From: Streptomyces cinnabarinus
GTDB lineage: Bacteria > Actinomycetota > Actinomycetes > Streptomycetales > Streptomycetaceae
Assembly (NCBI RefSeq): GCF_027270315.1
Contig: NZ_CP114413.1
Coordinates: 3,410,001 to 3,474,000 of the forward strand
DNA length: 64,000 bases
Direction of reading: 5' to 3'
This document shows positions 34,869 to 43,735 of the stretch, in pieces (position 1 is the stretch's first letter; every line of letters starts with the position of its first letter). The notes below the pieces were generated by a model. That model ran no database searches and was not told the origin of the DNA. It saw nothing but the letters and a program-made list of their open reading frames with translations. Position numbers and translations under genes: made by a program.

Positions 34869-36161
34869 TCAGCGCTCTTCGACCGGGACGAAGTCCCGCT
34901 CCACGACGCCCGTGTAGATCTGGCGCGGGCGGCCGATGCGGGAGCCGGGCTCCTTGATCATCTCGTGCCACTGGGCGATCCACCCCGGAAGGCGGCCGAG
35001 GGCGAAGAGGACCGTGAACATCTCGGTCGGGAAGCCCATGGCCCGGTAGATCAGGCCGGTGTAGAAGTCGACGTTCGGGTAGAGGTTGCGCGCGACGAAG
35101 TACTCGTCGGAGAGCGCGTGCTCCTCCAGCTTCAGCGCGATGTCCAGCAGCTCGTCGGACTTGCCGAGGGCGGAGAGGACATCGTGCGCGGCAGCCTTGA
35201 TGATCTTGGCGCGCGGGTCGAAGGACTTGTACACCCGGTGGCCGAAGCCCATCAGGCGGACGCCGTCCTCCTTGTTCTTCACCTTGCGGATGAAGGAGTC
35301 GACGTCGCCGCCGTTGGCCTGGATGCCCTCCAGCATCTCCAGCACGGACTGGTTGGCGCCACCGTGCAGCGGGCCCCACAGCGCGGAGATACCGGCGGAG
35401 ATCGAGGCGAACATGTTCGCCTGCGAGGAGCCGACCAGACGGACCGTGGAGGTCGAACAGTTCTGCTCGTGGTCCGCGTGCAGGATCAGCAGCTTGTCGA
35501 GGGCGGAGACGACGACCGGGTCGAGCTCGAACTCCTGGGCCGGCACCGAGAACGTCATGCGCAGGAAGTTCTCGACATAGCCGAGGTCGTTGCGCGGGTA
35601 GACGAACGGGTGGCCGATGGACTTCTTGTACGCGTAGGCCGCGATCGTCGGAAGCTTCGCGAGCAGGCGAATGGTGGAGAGGTTGCGCTGGTTCTCGTCG
35701 AACGGGTTGTGGCTGTCCTGGTAGAACGTCGACAGGGCGGAGACCACCGAGGACAGCATCGCCATCGGGTGGGCGTCGCGCGGGAAGCCCCGGTAGAAGT
35801 TCTTGACGTCCTCGTGCAGCAGCGTGTGCTGCGTGATGTCGTTCTTGAAGGTGCTCAGCTCGTCGACGGTCGGCAGCTCACCGTTGATCAGCAGGTAGGC
35901 GACCTCCAGGAAGGTGGAGCGCTCGGCCAGCTGCTCGATCGGGTAGCCGCGGTACCGCAGGATGCCCTGCTCGCCGTCGAGGTAGGTGATGGCGGATTTA
36001 TACGCGGCGGTGTTGCCGTAGCCGCTGTCCAGGGTCACCAGCCCGGTCTGGGCGCGGAGCTTGCCGATGTCGAAGCCCTTGTCACCGACGGTGCTGTCGA
36101 TCACCGGGTAGGTGTACTCGCCGCCGTCGCCGTACCGCAGTACTACAGAGTTGTCGCTCAC
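34869..36161 (-). CDS. citA: Citrate synthase
   Basis: This 430-residue type II citrate synthase has the catalytic histidines in ADHEQNCSTS and GPLHGGANQ, and GFGHRVYKSFDPRA with the substrate arginine region. It condenses acetyl-CoA and oxaloacetate at the start of the TCA cycle in the cytoplasm. The GTG at 36161 begins SDNSVVLRYGDG, the normal streptomycete N-terminus, with GAGGGA just upstream; the open frame extends a few codons further without support. It is monocistronic, convergent on the geneless stretch. Confidence 0.95.
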   Translation of the reverse strand: MSDNSVVLRYGDGGEYTYPVIDSTVGDKGFDIGKLRAQTGLVTLDSGYGNTAAYKSAITYLDGEQGILRYRGYPIEQLAERSTFLEVAYLLINGELPTVDELSTFKNDITQHTLLHEDVKNFYRGFPRDAHPMAMLSSVVSALSTFYQDSHNPFDENQRNLSTIRLLAKLPTIAAYAYKKSIGHPFVYPRNDLGYVENFLRMTFSVPAQEFELDPVVVSALDKLLILHADHEQNCSTSTVRLVGSSQANMFASISAGISALWGPLHGGANQSVLEMLEGIQANGGDVDSFIRKVKNKEDGVRLMGFGHRVYKSFDPRAKIIKAAAHDVLSALGKSDELLDIALKLEEHALSDEYFVARNLYPNVDFYTGLIYRAMGFPTEMFTVLFALGRLPGWIAQWHEMIKEPGSRIGRPRQIYTGVVERDFVPVEER

Positions 36162-36271
36162 GTCTTCCCTCACCGACGTTGTGCCTCTTCTTCGAGGTTG
36201 CCCTGACTGTCTCTACCATCCCCCATTTGGCGCATGAGAGTGCACTCGGGGTCGACCATTGGGCTTATTGA

Positions 36272-36286
36272 CGGCACTCAGTGCCG
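36272..36286. promoter_or_regulatory. CGGCACTCAGTGCCG palindrome in a candidate citA promoter
   Basis: The 15-base perfect palindrome lies 110 bases before the citA start. On the minus strand it sits between a TTGGCG box and TAAGCC about 17 bases apart, a plausible but unproven promoter, so a bound regulator would block it. Confidence 0.35.
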
Positions 36287-36351
36287 CCAACCTGCTCATC
36301 CTGCCCCCTCCGCACCACCCACCGGAAGGGCTCTGTGACCTTTACGACTCG

Positions 36352-36365
36352 TTTGATCGATCAAA
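36352..36365. promoter_or_regulatory. TTTGATCGATCAAA perfect palindrome upstream of citA
   Basis: This 14-base palindrome lies 41 bases before the recD2 stop and 190 bases upstream of the citA start. AT-rich perfect palindromes like this are rare in such GC-rich DNA, so it is a good candidate operator for citA. Confidence 0.35.
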
Positions 36366-36406
36366 TTTCACTCACCCCTCCCAAAGCGGGGCTGAGAGCC
36401 TGGCAT

Positions 36407-38641
36407 TCACCCCTCCAGCGCGCGTGGTGCGAGCCTGAAGTCCAGGGCCGTGCAGCGCCGGCCCGCCGAGACCGTGCGCACCGCCTGGCCGATGGCCTTG
36501 CGTGAGCCGACCAGCACGACCAGCCGCTTGGCCCGGGTGACCGCGGTGTAGAGCAGATTCCGCTGCAGCATCATCCAGGCGCCCGTGGTGACCGGGATCA
36601 CCACCGCCGGGTACTCGCTGCCCTGCGAGCGGTGGATGGTCACCGCGTAGGCGTGCGCCAGCTCGTCGAGTTCGTCGAAGTCGTACGGCACCTCCTCGTC
36701 CTCGTCGGTCAGCACCGTCAGGCGCTGGTCGACCGGGTCGAGCGAGGTGACCACGCCCACCGTGCCGTTGAAGACGCCGTTCGCGCCCTTGTCGTAATTG
36801 TTGCGGATCTGGGTGACCTTGTCCCCGACCCGGAAGACCCGGCCGCCGAACCGCTTCTCCGGCAGGTCGGGGCGGCCGGGGGTGATGGCCTGCTGGAGCA
36901 GGCCGTTGAGCGTCCCGGCGCCGGCCGGGCCCCGGTGCATGGGGGCGAGCACCTGGACATCGCGCCGCGGGTCGAGCCCGAATTTGGCCGGAAGCCGGCG
37001 CGCGGCCACGTCCACGGTGAGCCGGCCGGCCTCCTCGGTGTCGTCCTCGACGAAGAGGAAGAAGTCCTTCATGCCGTCGGTCACGGGATGCTGCCCGGAG
37101 TTGATCCGGTGCGCGTTGGTCACCACACCGGACTGCTGGGCCTGGCGGAAGACCTGGGTGAGGCGGATGGCGGGGACCGGGCCGCCGTCGGCCAGCAGAT
37201 CCCGCAGCACCTCCCCCGCACCGACGCTGGGCAACTGGTCGACGTCTCCGACGAAGAGGAGGTGCGCCCCGGGAGGCACGGCCTTGACGAGCTTGTTGGC
37301 GAGGAGCAGGTCGAGCATGGAGGCCTCGTCGACGACGACGAGGTCGGCATCGAGGGGCCGGTCCCGGTCGTACGCCGCGTCCCCGCCGGGCTTCAGCTCC
37401 AGCAGGCGGTGCACGGTGGAGGCCTCGGCGCCGGTCAGCTCGGCCAGGCGTTTGGCGGCGCGGCCGGTGGGGGCGGCGAGCAGCACCTTCGCCTTCTTGG
37501 CGCGGGCCAGTTCGACGACCGAGCGGACGGTGAAGGACTTGCCGCAGCCCGGCCCACCGGTCAGGACAGCCACCTTCTCGGTCAGCGCCAGCTTGACGGC
37601 GGCCTCCTGCTCGGGGGCCAGCTCGGCGCCGGTGCGGCCCTTCAGCCAGGCCAGCGCCTTGTCCCAGGCCACGTCCCGGAAGCCGGGCATGCGGTCCTCG
37701 TCGGTGCGCAGCAGGCTCAGCAGCCGGCCGGAGAGGGAGAGTTCGGCGCGGTGGAAAGGGACGAGGTAGACGGCGGTGACGGGATCGCCGCCTTCGGGGT
37801 CGGGCACCTTCTCCCGTACGACGCCGGGGTCGCCGGACTCCTCGTCCGGTACGGCCAGTTCGGCGAGGCACTCGATGACCAGACCGGTGTCGACCTGGAG
37901 CAGCTTCACCGCGTCGGCGATCAGCCGTTCCTCGGGGAGATAGCAGTGGCCCTGGTCGCTGCCCTGGGACAGGGCGTACTGGAGGCCCGCCTTGACCCGC
38001 TCCGGGCTGTCGTGCGGGATGCCGACGGACTGGGCGATCTTGTCGGCGGTGAGGAAGCCGATGCCCCAGACGTCGGCGGCCAGGCGGTAGGGCTGGTTCT
38101 TCACGACGGAGATCGAGGCGTCGCCGTATTTCTTGTAGATGCGCACGGCGATGGAGGTGGAGACCTCGACGGTCTGGAGGAAGAGCATGACCTCCTTGAT
38201 CGCCTTCTGCTCCTCCCAGGCGTCGGCGATCTTCCTGGTCCGCTTGGGGCCGAGCCCGGGGACCTCGATGAGCCGCTTGGGCTCCTCCTCGATGATCTTC
38301 AGGGTGTCCAGGCCGAAGTGCTGGGTGATGCGGTCGGCGAAGACCGGTCCGATGCCCTTGACCAGGCCCGATCCGAGATAGCGGCGGATGCCCTGGACGG
38401 TGGCCGGGAGGAGGGTCGTGTAGTTGTCGACGGTGAACTGCTTGCCGTACTGCGGGTGCGACCCCCAGCGTCCCTCCATCCGCAGGGACTCGCCCACCTG
38501 GGCGCCGAGCAGCGCGCCGACCACCGTGAGGAGGTCGCCGCCGCCGCGTCCGGTGTCGACACGGGCGACCGTGTAGCCGTTCTCCTCATTGGCGTACGTG
38601 ATGCGTTCCAGCACGCCTTCGACCACCGCCGGATTGGACAT
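36407..38641 (-). CDS. recD2: RecD2-type SF1 DNA helicase
   Basis: This 744-residue protein has an N-terminal OB/HhH region (GLGPKRTRKIAD near 130) and an SF1B helicase core. Walker A is GGPGCGKS (362-369), Walker B DEASML near 432, and TQVFRQAQQSGVVTNAHRIN marks the Q/R region. The C-terminal TIHRSQGSEYPAV and YTAVTRAK motifs complete the RecD2 set. RecD2 unwinds DNA 5' to 3' and acts in repair outside RecBCD in bacteria like this. The ATG at 38641 starts a typical MSNPAVVEGVLERITY. It is in its own transcription unit, 31 bases from the cupin gene. Confidence 0.93.
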   Translation of the reverse strand: MSNPAVVEGVLERITYANEENGYTVARVDTGRGGGDLLTVVGALLGAQVGESLRMEGRWGSHPQYGKQFTVDNYTTLLPATVQGIRRYLGSGLVKGIGPVFADRITQHFGLDTLKIIEEEPKRLIEVPGLGPKRTRKIADAWEEQKAIKEVMLFLQTVEVSTSIAVRIYKKYGDASISVVKNQPYRLAADVWGIGFLTADKIAQSVGIPHDSPERVKAGLQYALSQGSDQGHCYLPEERLIADAVKLLQVDTGLVIECLAELAVPDEESGDPGVVREKVPDPEGGDPVTAVYLVPFHRAELSLSGRLLSLLRTDEDRMPGFRDVAWDKALAWLKGRTGAELAPEQEAAVKLALTEKVAVLTGGPGCGKSFTVRSVVELARAKKAKVLLAAPTGRAAKRLAELTGAEASTVHRLLELKPGGDAAYDRDRPLDADLVVVDEASMLDLLLANKLVKAVPPGAHLLFVGDVDQLPSVGAGEVLRDLLADGGPVPAIRLTQVFRQAQQSGVVTNAHRINSGQHPVTDGMKDFFLFVEDDTEEAGRLTVDVAARRLPAKFGLDPRRDVQVLAPMHRGPAGAGTLNGLLQQAITPGRPDLPEKRFGGRVFRVGDKVTQIRNNYDKGANGVFNGTVGVVTSLDPVDQRLTVLTDEDEEVPYDFDELDELAHAYAVTIHRSQGSEYPAVVIPVTTGAWMMLQRNLLYTAVTRAKRLVVLVGSRKAIGQAVRTVSAGRRCTALDFRLAPRALEG

Positions 38642-38671
38642 GCGCCGACGGTACCGTCCGGCACTGACAGC

Positions 38672-39037
38672 TCATCCGGCCTGGGCCTTCACATGGGCGA
38701 TGACCTTGTCGAAGTCCTCGGTCGGGGAGAACTCGACGAACTCGCAGTCCTCCAGGGCCAGGGGGATGTGTCCGGGCGCCCAGTAGTAGGCCTGGCCCGC
38801 CTCGTAGATCTCCTCGCCGTCCGCGGTGAGCATCCGCAGCCGGCCCTTCAGCAGATAACCCCAGTGCGGGCACTGGCAGGAGTCGTCGGGCAGGCCCTTC
38901 ATCGCCGGGCCCATGTCAGTGCCCTGGGGCAGGCTGATGTACCCCACGGACAGGCCACCGCCGAGGGGCCGGGTGCGCAGTTCCACCCCGTTGCCCTCCA
39001 TCACCACGGGTACGTCGTTCCGTGCCGCCGCCGTCAT
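38672..39037 (-). CDS. Cupin-domain protein
   Basis: This 121-residue single cupin has the two cupin motifs in SCQCPHWGYLLKGRLR and the later GQAYYWAPGHIPLALEDCE, with histidines suitable for a metal. Such small cupins can be metalloenzymes or sensors; no catalytic role can be assigned. It lies upstream of recD2 on the same strand and divergent from the ribose operon regulator. Confidence 0.8.
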   Translation of the reverse strand: MTAAARNDVPVVMEGNGVELRTRPLGGGLSVGYISLPQGTDMGPAMKGLPDDSCQCPHWGYLLKGRLRMLTADGEEIYEAGQAYYWAPGHIPLALEDCEFVEFSPTEDFDKVIAHVKAQAG

Positions 39038-39134
39038 GGCTCCTCCACTCCGGCCCCGTAAGGGCCTTGAGGAAACGGACCTCGCGCTTCCAGGACATCA
39101 CGATCCGGTCTCGGGGGCTTGTCAGGCGCCGTGC

Positions 39135-39176
39135 AATCGATTCCAATCCTCCTTGTCCAGGTCGATGTAATCGATT
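39135..39176. promoter_or_regulatory. Twin AATCGATT operators of the ribose operon
   Basis: AATCGATTCCA occurs twice in the same orientation, starting at 39135 and 39169 (34 bases apart), with the palindrome AATCGATT in each. They lie 72 and 38 bases before the LacI-family gene. CG-centred palindromes of this size are typical LacI-family operators, so self-regulation of the operon is likely. Confidence 0.7.
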
Positions 39177-39206
39177 CCACGGCATCCACGAGGAGGTGGA
39201 CCGGCG

Positions 39207-40244
39207 ATGGCGAGCATCAAGGACGTCGCCGCCGCGGCGGGGGTCTCCGTCGCTACGGTCTCGCGCGTCCTGAACGACCATCCGTCGGTCAGCCCGGACG
39301 CGCGCACGCGTGTGCTGGCCGCCGTCGAGAGGCTCGGGTACCGGCCGAACGCCGTCGCCCGGTCGCTGCGCACCGACCAGACCCGCACCCTCGGCCTGGT
39401 CATCAGCGACGTCCTCAACCCGTACTTCACCGAACTGGCCCGCTCCGTCGAGGAGGAGGCCCGCGCGCTCGGCTACAGCGTCATCATCGGCAACGCCGAC
39501 GAGCGGCCGGACCTCCAGGACCATCACGTACGGACCCTGCTGGACCGCCGGATCGACGGGCTCCTCGTCTCCCCCACCGACGGGGGCTCCCCGCTGATGC
39601 TGGACGCCGCCCGCGCGGGGACGCCGATGGTGTTCGTCGACCGGTGGATCCCCGGCCTCGACGTACCCGTCGTACGGGCCGACGGACGGTCCGCCGTACG
39701 GGATCTCGTGGCGCATCTGCACGGGCTCGGGCACCGGCGGCTCGCGATCATCGCGGGACCGGCGGCCACCACCACCGGCAGCGAGCGCGTGGAGGCGTTC
39801 CGGGAGGCCATGGCCGAGTACGGGATCCCCCTTCCCGACGCCTACATCGGCCAGGGCGACTTCCAGGCCGAGAGCGGCCGACGGGTCACCGAGGGCTTCC
39901 TCGGCCTGGACGAACCGCCCGAGGTCGTCTTCGCCGCCGACAACCTGATGGCGCTCGGCGCGCTGGACGCCGTACGCGCGCGTGGTCTGCGGGTCCCGCA
40001 CGACATCGCGCTCGCCGCGTTCGACGACATCCCGTGGTTCGTGCACACCGACCCGCCGATCACGGCGATCGCCCAGCCCACGGGCGAGCTGGGCCGGGCC
40101 GCCGTACGGGCCCTCGTCGACCGCATCGAGGGACGGCCCCCCCGGTCCGTCACCCTCGCCGCCCGTCTCGTCGTACGCCGCTCGTGCGGCGAGGACCCCA
40201 ACCCCCCGCAGTCCCCCTCCCCAGTGCGAAGGAGCACGCCGTGA
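39207..40244 (+). CDS. rbsR: LacI-family regulator of the ribose operon
   Basis: This 345-residue repressor has an N-terminal LacI helix-turn-helix (IKDVAAAAGVSVATVSRVLN) and hinge, then a periplasmic-binding-like sugar domain with GLVISDVLNPYF and AAFDDIPWF. Such proteins bind a sugar or sugar phosphate and leave operator DNA. Its gene opens the operon, after the twin AATCGATT sites, and its stop overlaps the RbsA-like GTG. GGAGG precedes the ATG. Effector by context is ribose or a derivative. Confidence 0.88.
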   Translation: MASIKDVAAAAGVSVATVSRVLNDHPSVSPDARTRVLAAVERLGYRPNAVARSLRTDQTRTLGLVISDVLNPYFTELARSVEEEARALGYSVIIGNADERPDLQDHHVRTLLDRRIDGLLVSPTDGGSPLMLDAARAGTPMVFVDRWIPGLDVPVVRADGRSAVRDLVAHLHGLGHRRLAIIAGPAATTTGSERVEAFREAMAEYGIPLPDAYIGQGDFQAESGRRVTEGFLGLDEPPEVVFAADNLMALGALDAVRARGLRVPHDIALAAFDDIPWFVHTDPPITAIAQPTGELGRAAVRALVDRIEGRPPRSVTLAARLVVRRSCGEDPNPPQSPSPVRRSTP

Positions 40245-41761
40245 GCGACCCGGACGAGTTGCTGCGCGTCGAGGGCATCAGGAAGACCTTCCCGGGCGTG
40301 GTCGCGCTGGACGGCGTCGACTTCGAGCTGCGCCGCGGGGAGGTGCATGTCCTCCTCGGTGAGAACGGCGCCGGCAAGAGCACGCTCATCAAGACGCTCT
40401 CCGGTGCCTGCACGCCCGACGCCGGGCGGATCCTGGCCGGCGGCGAGGAGGTGCGCATCCAGGGCGCGCAGGACTCCGAGCGCCTCGGGATCGCCACCAT
40501 CTACCAGGAGTTCAACCTCGTCCCCGACCTCACGGTGGCCGAGAACATCTTCCTGGGCCGCCAGCCCCGCCGGTTCGGGATGATCGACCGGCGCCGGATG
40601 GAGGCGGCGGCCGCCGAGCTGCTGAAGCGGGTCGGGGTGGACGTCTCCCCCCGCGCTCGGGTGCGTGAACTCGGTATCGCGCGGCTCCAGATGGTCGAGA
40701 TCGCCAAGGCGCTGAGCCTGCACGCGCGCGTGCTCATCATGGACGAGCCGACCGCCGTACTGACCTCCGAGGAGGTCGACAAGCTCTTCGCCATCGTGCG
40801 CTCGCTGCGCGAGGACGGCGTGGGCATCGTCTTCATCACCCATCACCTGGAGGAGATCGCCGCCCTCGGCGACCGGGTCACCGTCATCCGGGACGGCCGC
40901 TCCGTCGGACAGGTCCCGGCCACCACCCCCGAGGACGAGCTGGTCCGCCTGATGGTGGGCCGGTCCATCGAGCAGCAGTACCCGCGTGAACGGGCCGACA
41001 AAGGTGCCGCGTTGCTCACCGTCGAGGGCCTGACCCGCGACGGTGTCTTCCACGACATCGGCTTCGAGGTGCACGCCGGTGAGGTCGTCGGCATCGCCGG
41101 GCTCGTCGGCGCCGGGCGCACCGAGGTGGTGCGGGCGGTGTTCGGGGCGGACCCGTACGACAAGGGGGCCGTCAAGGTCGCCGGTACGGCTCTCAAGCGC
41201 CACGACGTCAACGCGGCCATGGCGGCCGGGATCGGGCTGATCCCCGAGGACCGCAAGGGACAGGGGCTGGTGCTCGACGCCTCCGTCGAGGAGAACCTCG
41301 GCCTGGTGACCCTGCGCGGCGCCACCCGCGCGGGGCTCGTCGATCTGAAGGGGCAGCGGCAGGCCGCCGCGCGGATCGCCGGGCAGCTCGGGGTGCGGAT
41401 GGCCGGACTCGGCCAGCACGTACGGACGTTGTCCGGCGGCAACCAGCAGAAGGTCGTCATCGGCAAGTGGCTGCTGGCCGACACCCGGGTGCTGATCCTC
41501 GACGAGCCGACCCGTGGCATCGATGTCGGCGCCAAGGTCGAGATCTACCGGCTGATCAACGAACTGACGGCCGCCGGAGCCGCCGTACTGATGATCTCCA
41601 GCGATCTGCCCGAGGTGCTCGGCATGAGCGACCGGGTGCTGGTGATGGCCCAGGGCCGGATCGCGGGCGAGCTCGCGGCCGACGAGGCCACGCAGGACGC
41701 CGTGATGGCACTCGCCGTAAGCACACCCACCACCGAAGGGGAGGCCACCCGTGGCCGCTGA
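40241..41761 (+). CDS. rbsA: Ribose-type ABC importer double ATPase
   Basis: This 506-residue carbohydrate-uptake-2 ATPase has two nucleotide-binding domains. The first has an intact Walker A GENGAGKST. The second has the degenerate GLVGAGRTE usual for RbsA/MglA proteins and a good LSGGNQQKV signature with ILDEPTRGID. It energises ribose import in the membrane complex. It starts at GTG overlapping the regulator stop and overlaps the permease-binding-protein fusion by 11 bases. Confidence 0.93.
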   Translation: MSDPDELLRVEGIRKTFPGVVALDGVDFELRRGEVHVLLGENGAGKSTLIKTLSGACTPDAGRILAGGEEVRIQGAQDSERLGIATIYQEFNLVPDLTVAENIFLGRQPRRFGMIDRRRMEAAAAELLKRVGVDVSPRARVRELGIARLQMVEIAKALSLHARVLIMDEPTAVLTSEEVDKLFAIVRSLREDGVGIVFITHHLEEIAALGDRVTVIRDGRSVGQVPATTPEDELVRLMVGRSIEQQYPRERADKGAALLTVEGLTRDGVFHDIGFEVHAGEVVGIAGLVGAGRTEVVRAVFGADPYDKGAVKVAGTALKRHDVNAAMAAGIGLIPEDRKGQGLVLDASVEENLGLVTLRGATRAGLVDLKGQRQAAARIAGQLGVRMAGLGQHVRTLSGGNQQKVVIGKWLLADTRVLILDEPTRGIDVGAKVEIYRLINELTAAGAAVLMISSDLPEVLGMSDRVLVMAQGRIAGELAADEATQDAVMALAVSTPTTEGEATRGR

Positions 41762-43697
41762 CACGCTCAAGAGCACGACGGGCGCGAGTGGCGCCCCGGG
41801 GCTGCGCCGGCTGCTCCTCGACAACGGCGCGCTCACCACGCTGATCGTCCTGGTCGTCGCCATGTCGGCGCTGTCCGGCGACTTCATGACGACGGACAAC
41901 CTGCTCAACATCGGTGTCCAGGCGGCCGTCACCGCCATCCTCGCCTTCGGCGTCACCTTCGTGATCGTCTCCGCGGGCATCGACCTCTCGGTCGGCTCGG
42001 TCGCCGCCCTGTCGGCCACCGTCCTCGCCTGGAGCGCGACTTCGGAGGGTGTGCCGGTCGTGCTGGCCGTCCTCCTCGCGGTCGCCACCGGCATCGCCTG
42101 CGGCCTGGTCAACGGCTTCCTGATCTCGTACGGCAAGCTCCCGCCGTTCATCGCGACGCTCGCCATGCTGTCCGTGGCGCGCGGTCTGTCGCTGGTGATC
42201 TCGCAGGGCTCCCCGATCGCCGTCCCCGACTCCGTCGCGCACCTCGGCGACACGCTCGGCGGCTGGCTGCCGGTGCCCGTGCTGGTGATGGTCGGCATGG
42301 GTCTGATCACGGCGTTCGTGCTGGGCCGGACGTACATCGGCCGCTCGATGTACGCGATCGGCGGCAACGAGGAGGCCGCCCGGCTGTCCGGTCTGCGGGT
42401 GAAGAAGCAGAAGCTCGCGATCTACGCCTTCTCCGGGCTGTTCGCCGCCGCCGCGGGCATCGTGCTCGCCGCCCGGCTGTCCTCCGCGCAGCCGCAGGCC
42501 GCGCAGGGCTACGAGCTGGACGCCATCGCCGCGGTCGTCATCGGCGGCGCCTCGCTCGCCGGTGGTACGGGCAAGGCGTCCGGGACGCTGATCGGCGCGC
42601 TGATCCTGGCGGTGCTCAGGAACGGCCTCAACCTCCTTTCGGTGTCCGCCTTCTGGCAGCAGGTCGTCATCGGTGTCGTGATCGCGCTGGCGGTGCTGCT
42701 GGACACGGTCCGCCGCAAGGCCGGGGCGACCCCGGTGACCACCGGCGGAAGCGGCAACAAGCGGAAGCAGGCGGCCACTTACCTGCTCGCGGCCGTGGTC
42801 GCGGCGGCGGTCGTCGGCGCCTCCTCCTTCCTGCACAGCGGTACCTCGGAGGCGAAGGACCGCAAGATCGGGCTGTCGCTGTCCACCCTCAACAACCCCT
42901 TCTTCGTGCAGATCCGCGCCGGCGCGCAGGCCGAGGCGAAGCGGCTGGGCGTGGACCTGACCGTCACGGACGCCCAGAACGACGCCTCCCAACAGGCCAA
43001 CCAGCTCCAGAACTTCACCAGCGAGGGCCTCGGCACGATCATCGTCAACCCGGTGGACTCCGACGCGGTGACCCCGGCGGCCAGGTCCGTCAACAAGGCG
43101 GGCATCCCGTTGGTCGCCGTGGACCGCGCGGTCAACAACGCCGGCACGGCCGCGCTCGTCGCCTCCGACAACGTCACCGGCGGCAAGCAGGCCGCGCAGG
43201 CGCTCGCCGAGAAGCTGGGCGGCAAGGGGCGGATCGTGGTCCTCCAGGGCCAGGCGGGCACCTCCGCCAGCCGGGAGCGCGGGGCGGGCTTCACCGAGGG
43301 CCTGAAGGACCACCCGGGCATCGAGGTGGTCGCCGAGCAGCCCGCGGACTGGGACCGCACCAAGGGCCTGGACGTGATGACCAACCTGCTCCAGGCCAAC
43401 CCGGACATCGACGGGGTCTTCGCGGAGAACGACGAGATGGCCCTCGGCGCGATCAAGGCGCTCGGCGCCAAGGCCGGAAAGTCCGTCCAGGTCATCGGAT
43501 TCGACGGAACCGCGGACGGTCTGAAGGCCGTCGAGGAGGGCACGCTGTACGCGTCGGTGGCGCAGCAGCCGGCCGAACTCGGCAGGATCGCGGTGGCCAA
43601 CGCCGTGAGGACGGCCGAGGGGGACAAGGTCGAGAAGTCGGTGATGGTGCCGGTGAAGGTGGTCACCAAGGAGAACGTGGCCGGTTTCGGAGGCTGA
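41751..43697 (+). CDS. rbsCB: Fusion of ribose permease and ribose-binding protein
   Basis: The first about 320 of 648 residues are an RbsC-type permease with some ten helices, including FVIVSAGIDLSVGSV. A short basic linker leads to an extra helix (342-360), and residues 371-648 are a periplasmic ribose-binding domain opening KIGLSLSTLNNPFF, with FAENDEMALGA and FDGTADGLKAV near the C-terminus. The extra helix would place the binding domain outside while tying it to the permease. No separate rbsB gene is in the operon. The GTG at 41751 has GGGGAGG upstream. Component stoichiometry is fixed by the fusion. Confidence 0.92.
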   Translation: MAADTLKSTTGASGAPGLRRLLLDNGALTTLIVLVVAMSALSGDFMTTDNLLNIGVQAAVTAILAFGVTFVIVSAGIDLSVGSVAALSATVLAWSATSEGVPVVLAVLLAVATGIACGLVNGFLISYGKLPPFIATLAMLSVARGLSLVISQGSPIAVPDSVAHLGDTLGGWLPVPVLVMVGMGLITAFVLGRTYIGRSMYAIGGNEEAARLSGLRVKKQKLAIYAFSGLFAAAAGIVLAARLSSAQPQAAQGYELDAIAAVVIGGASLAGGTGKASGTLIGALILAVLRNGLNLLSVSAFWQQVVIGVVIALAVLLDTVRRKAGATPVTTGGSGNKRKQAATYLLAAVVAAAVVGASSFLHSGTSEAKDRKIGLSLSTLNNPFFVQIRAGAQAEAKRLGVDLTVTDAQNDASQQANQLQNFTSEGLGTIIVNPVDSDAVTPAARSVNKAGIPLVAVDRAVNNAGTAALVASDNVTGGKQAAQALAEKLGGKGRIVVLQGQAGTSASRERGAGFTEGLKDHPGIEVVAEQPADWDRTKGLDVMTNLLQANPDIDGVFAENDEMALGAIKALGAKAGKSVQVIGFDGTADGLKAVEEGTLYASVAQQPAELGRIAVANAVRTAEGDKVEKSVMVPVKVVTKENVAGFGG

Positions 43698-43735
43698 CGC
43701 ACTCCGGCCGGCCCACCTCAACAGGGAGACATTCG

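Noticed and set aside
34550..34957. Small open frames in the copA-citA gap
   Set aside because: They lack ribosome sites, streptomycete codon bias and any motif, and run into the citrate synthase terminator.
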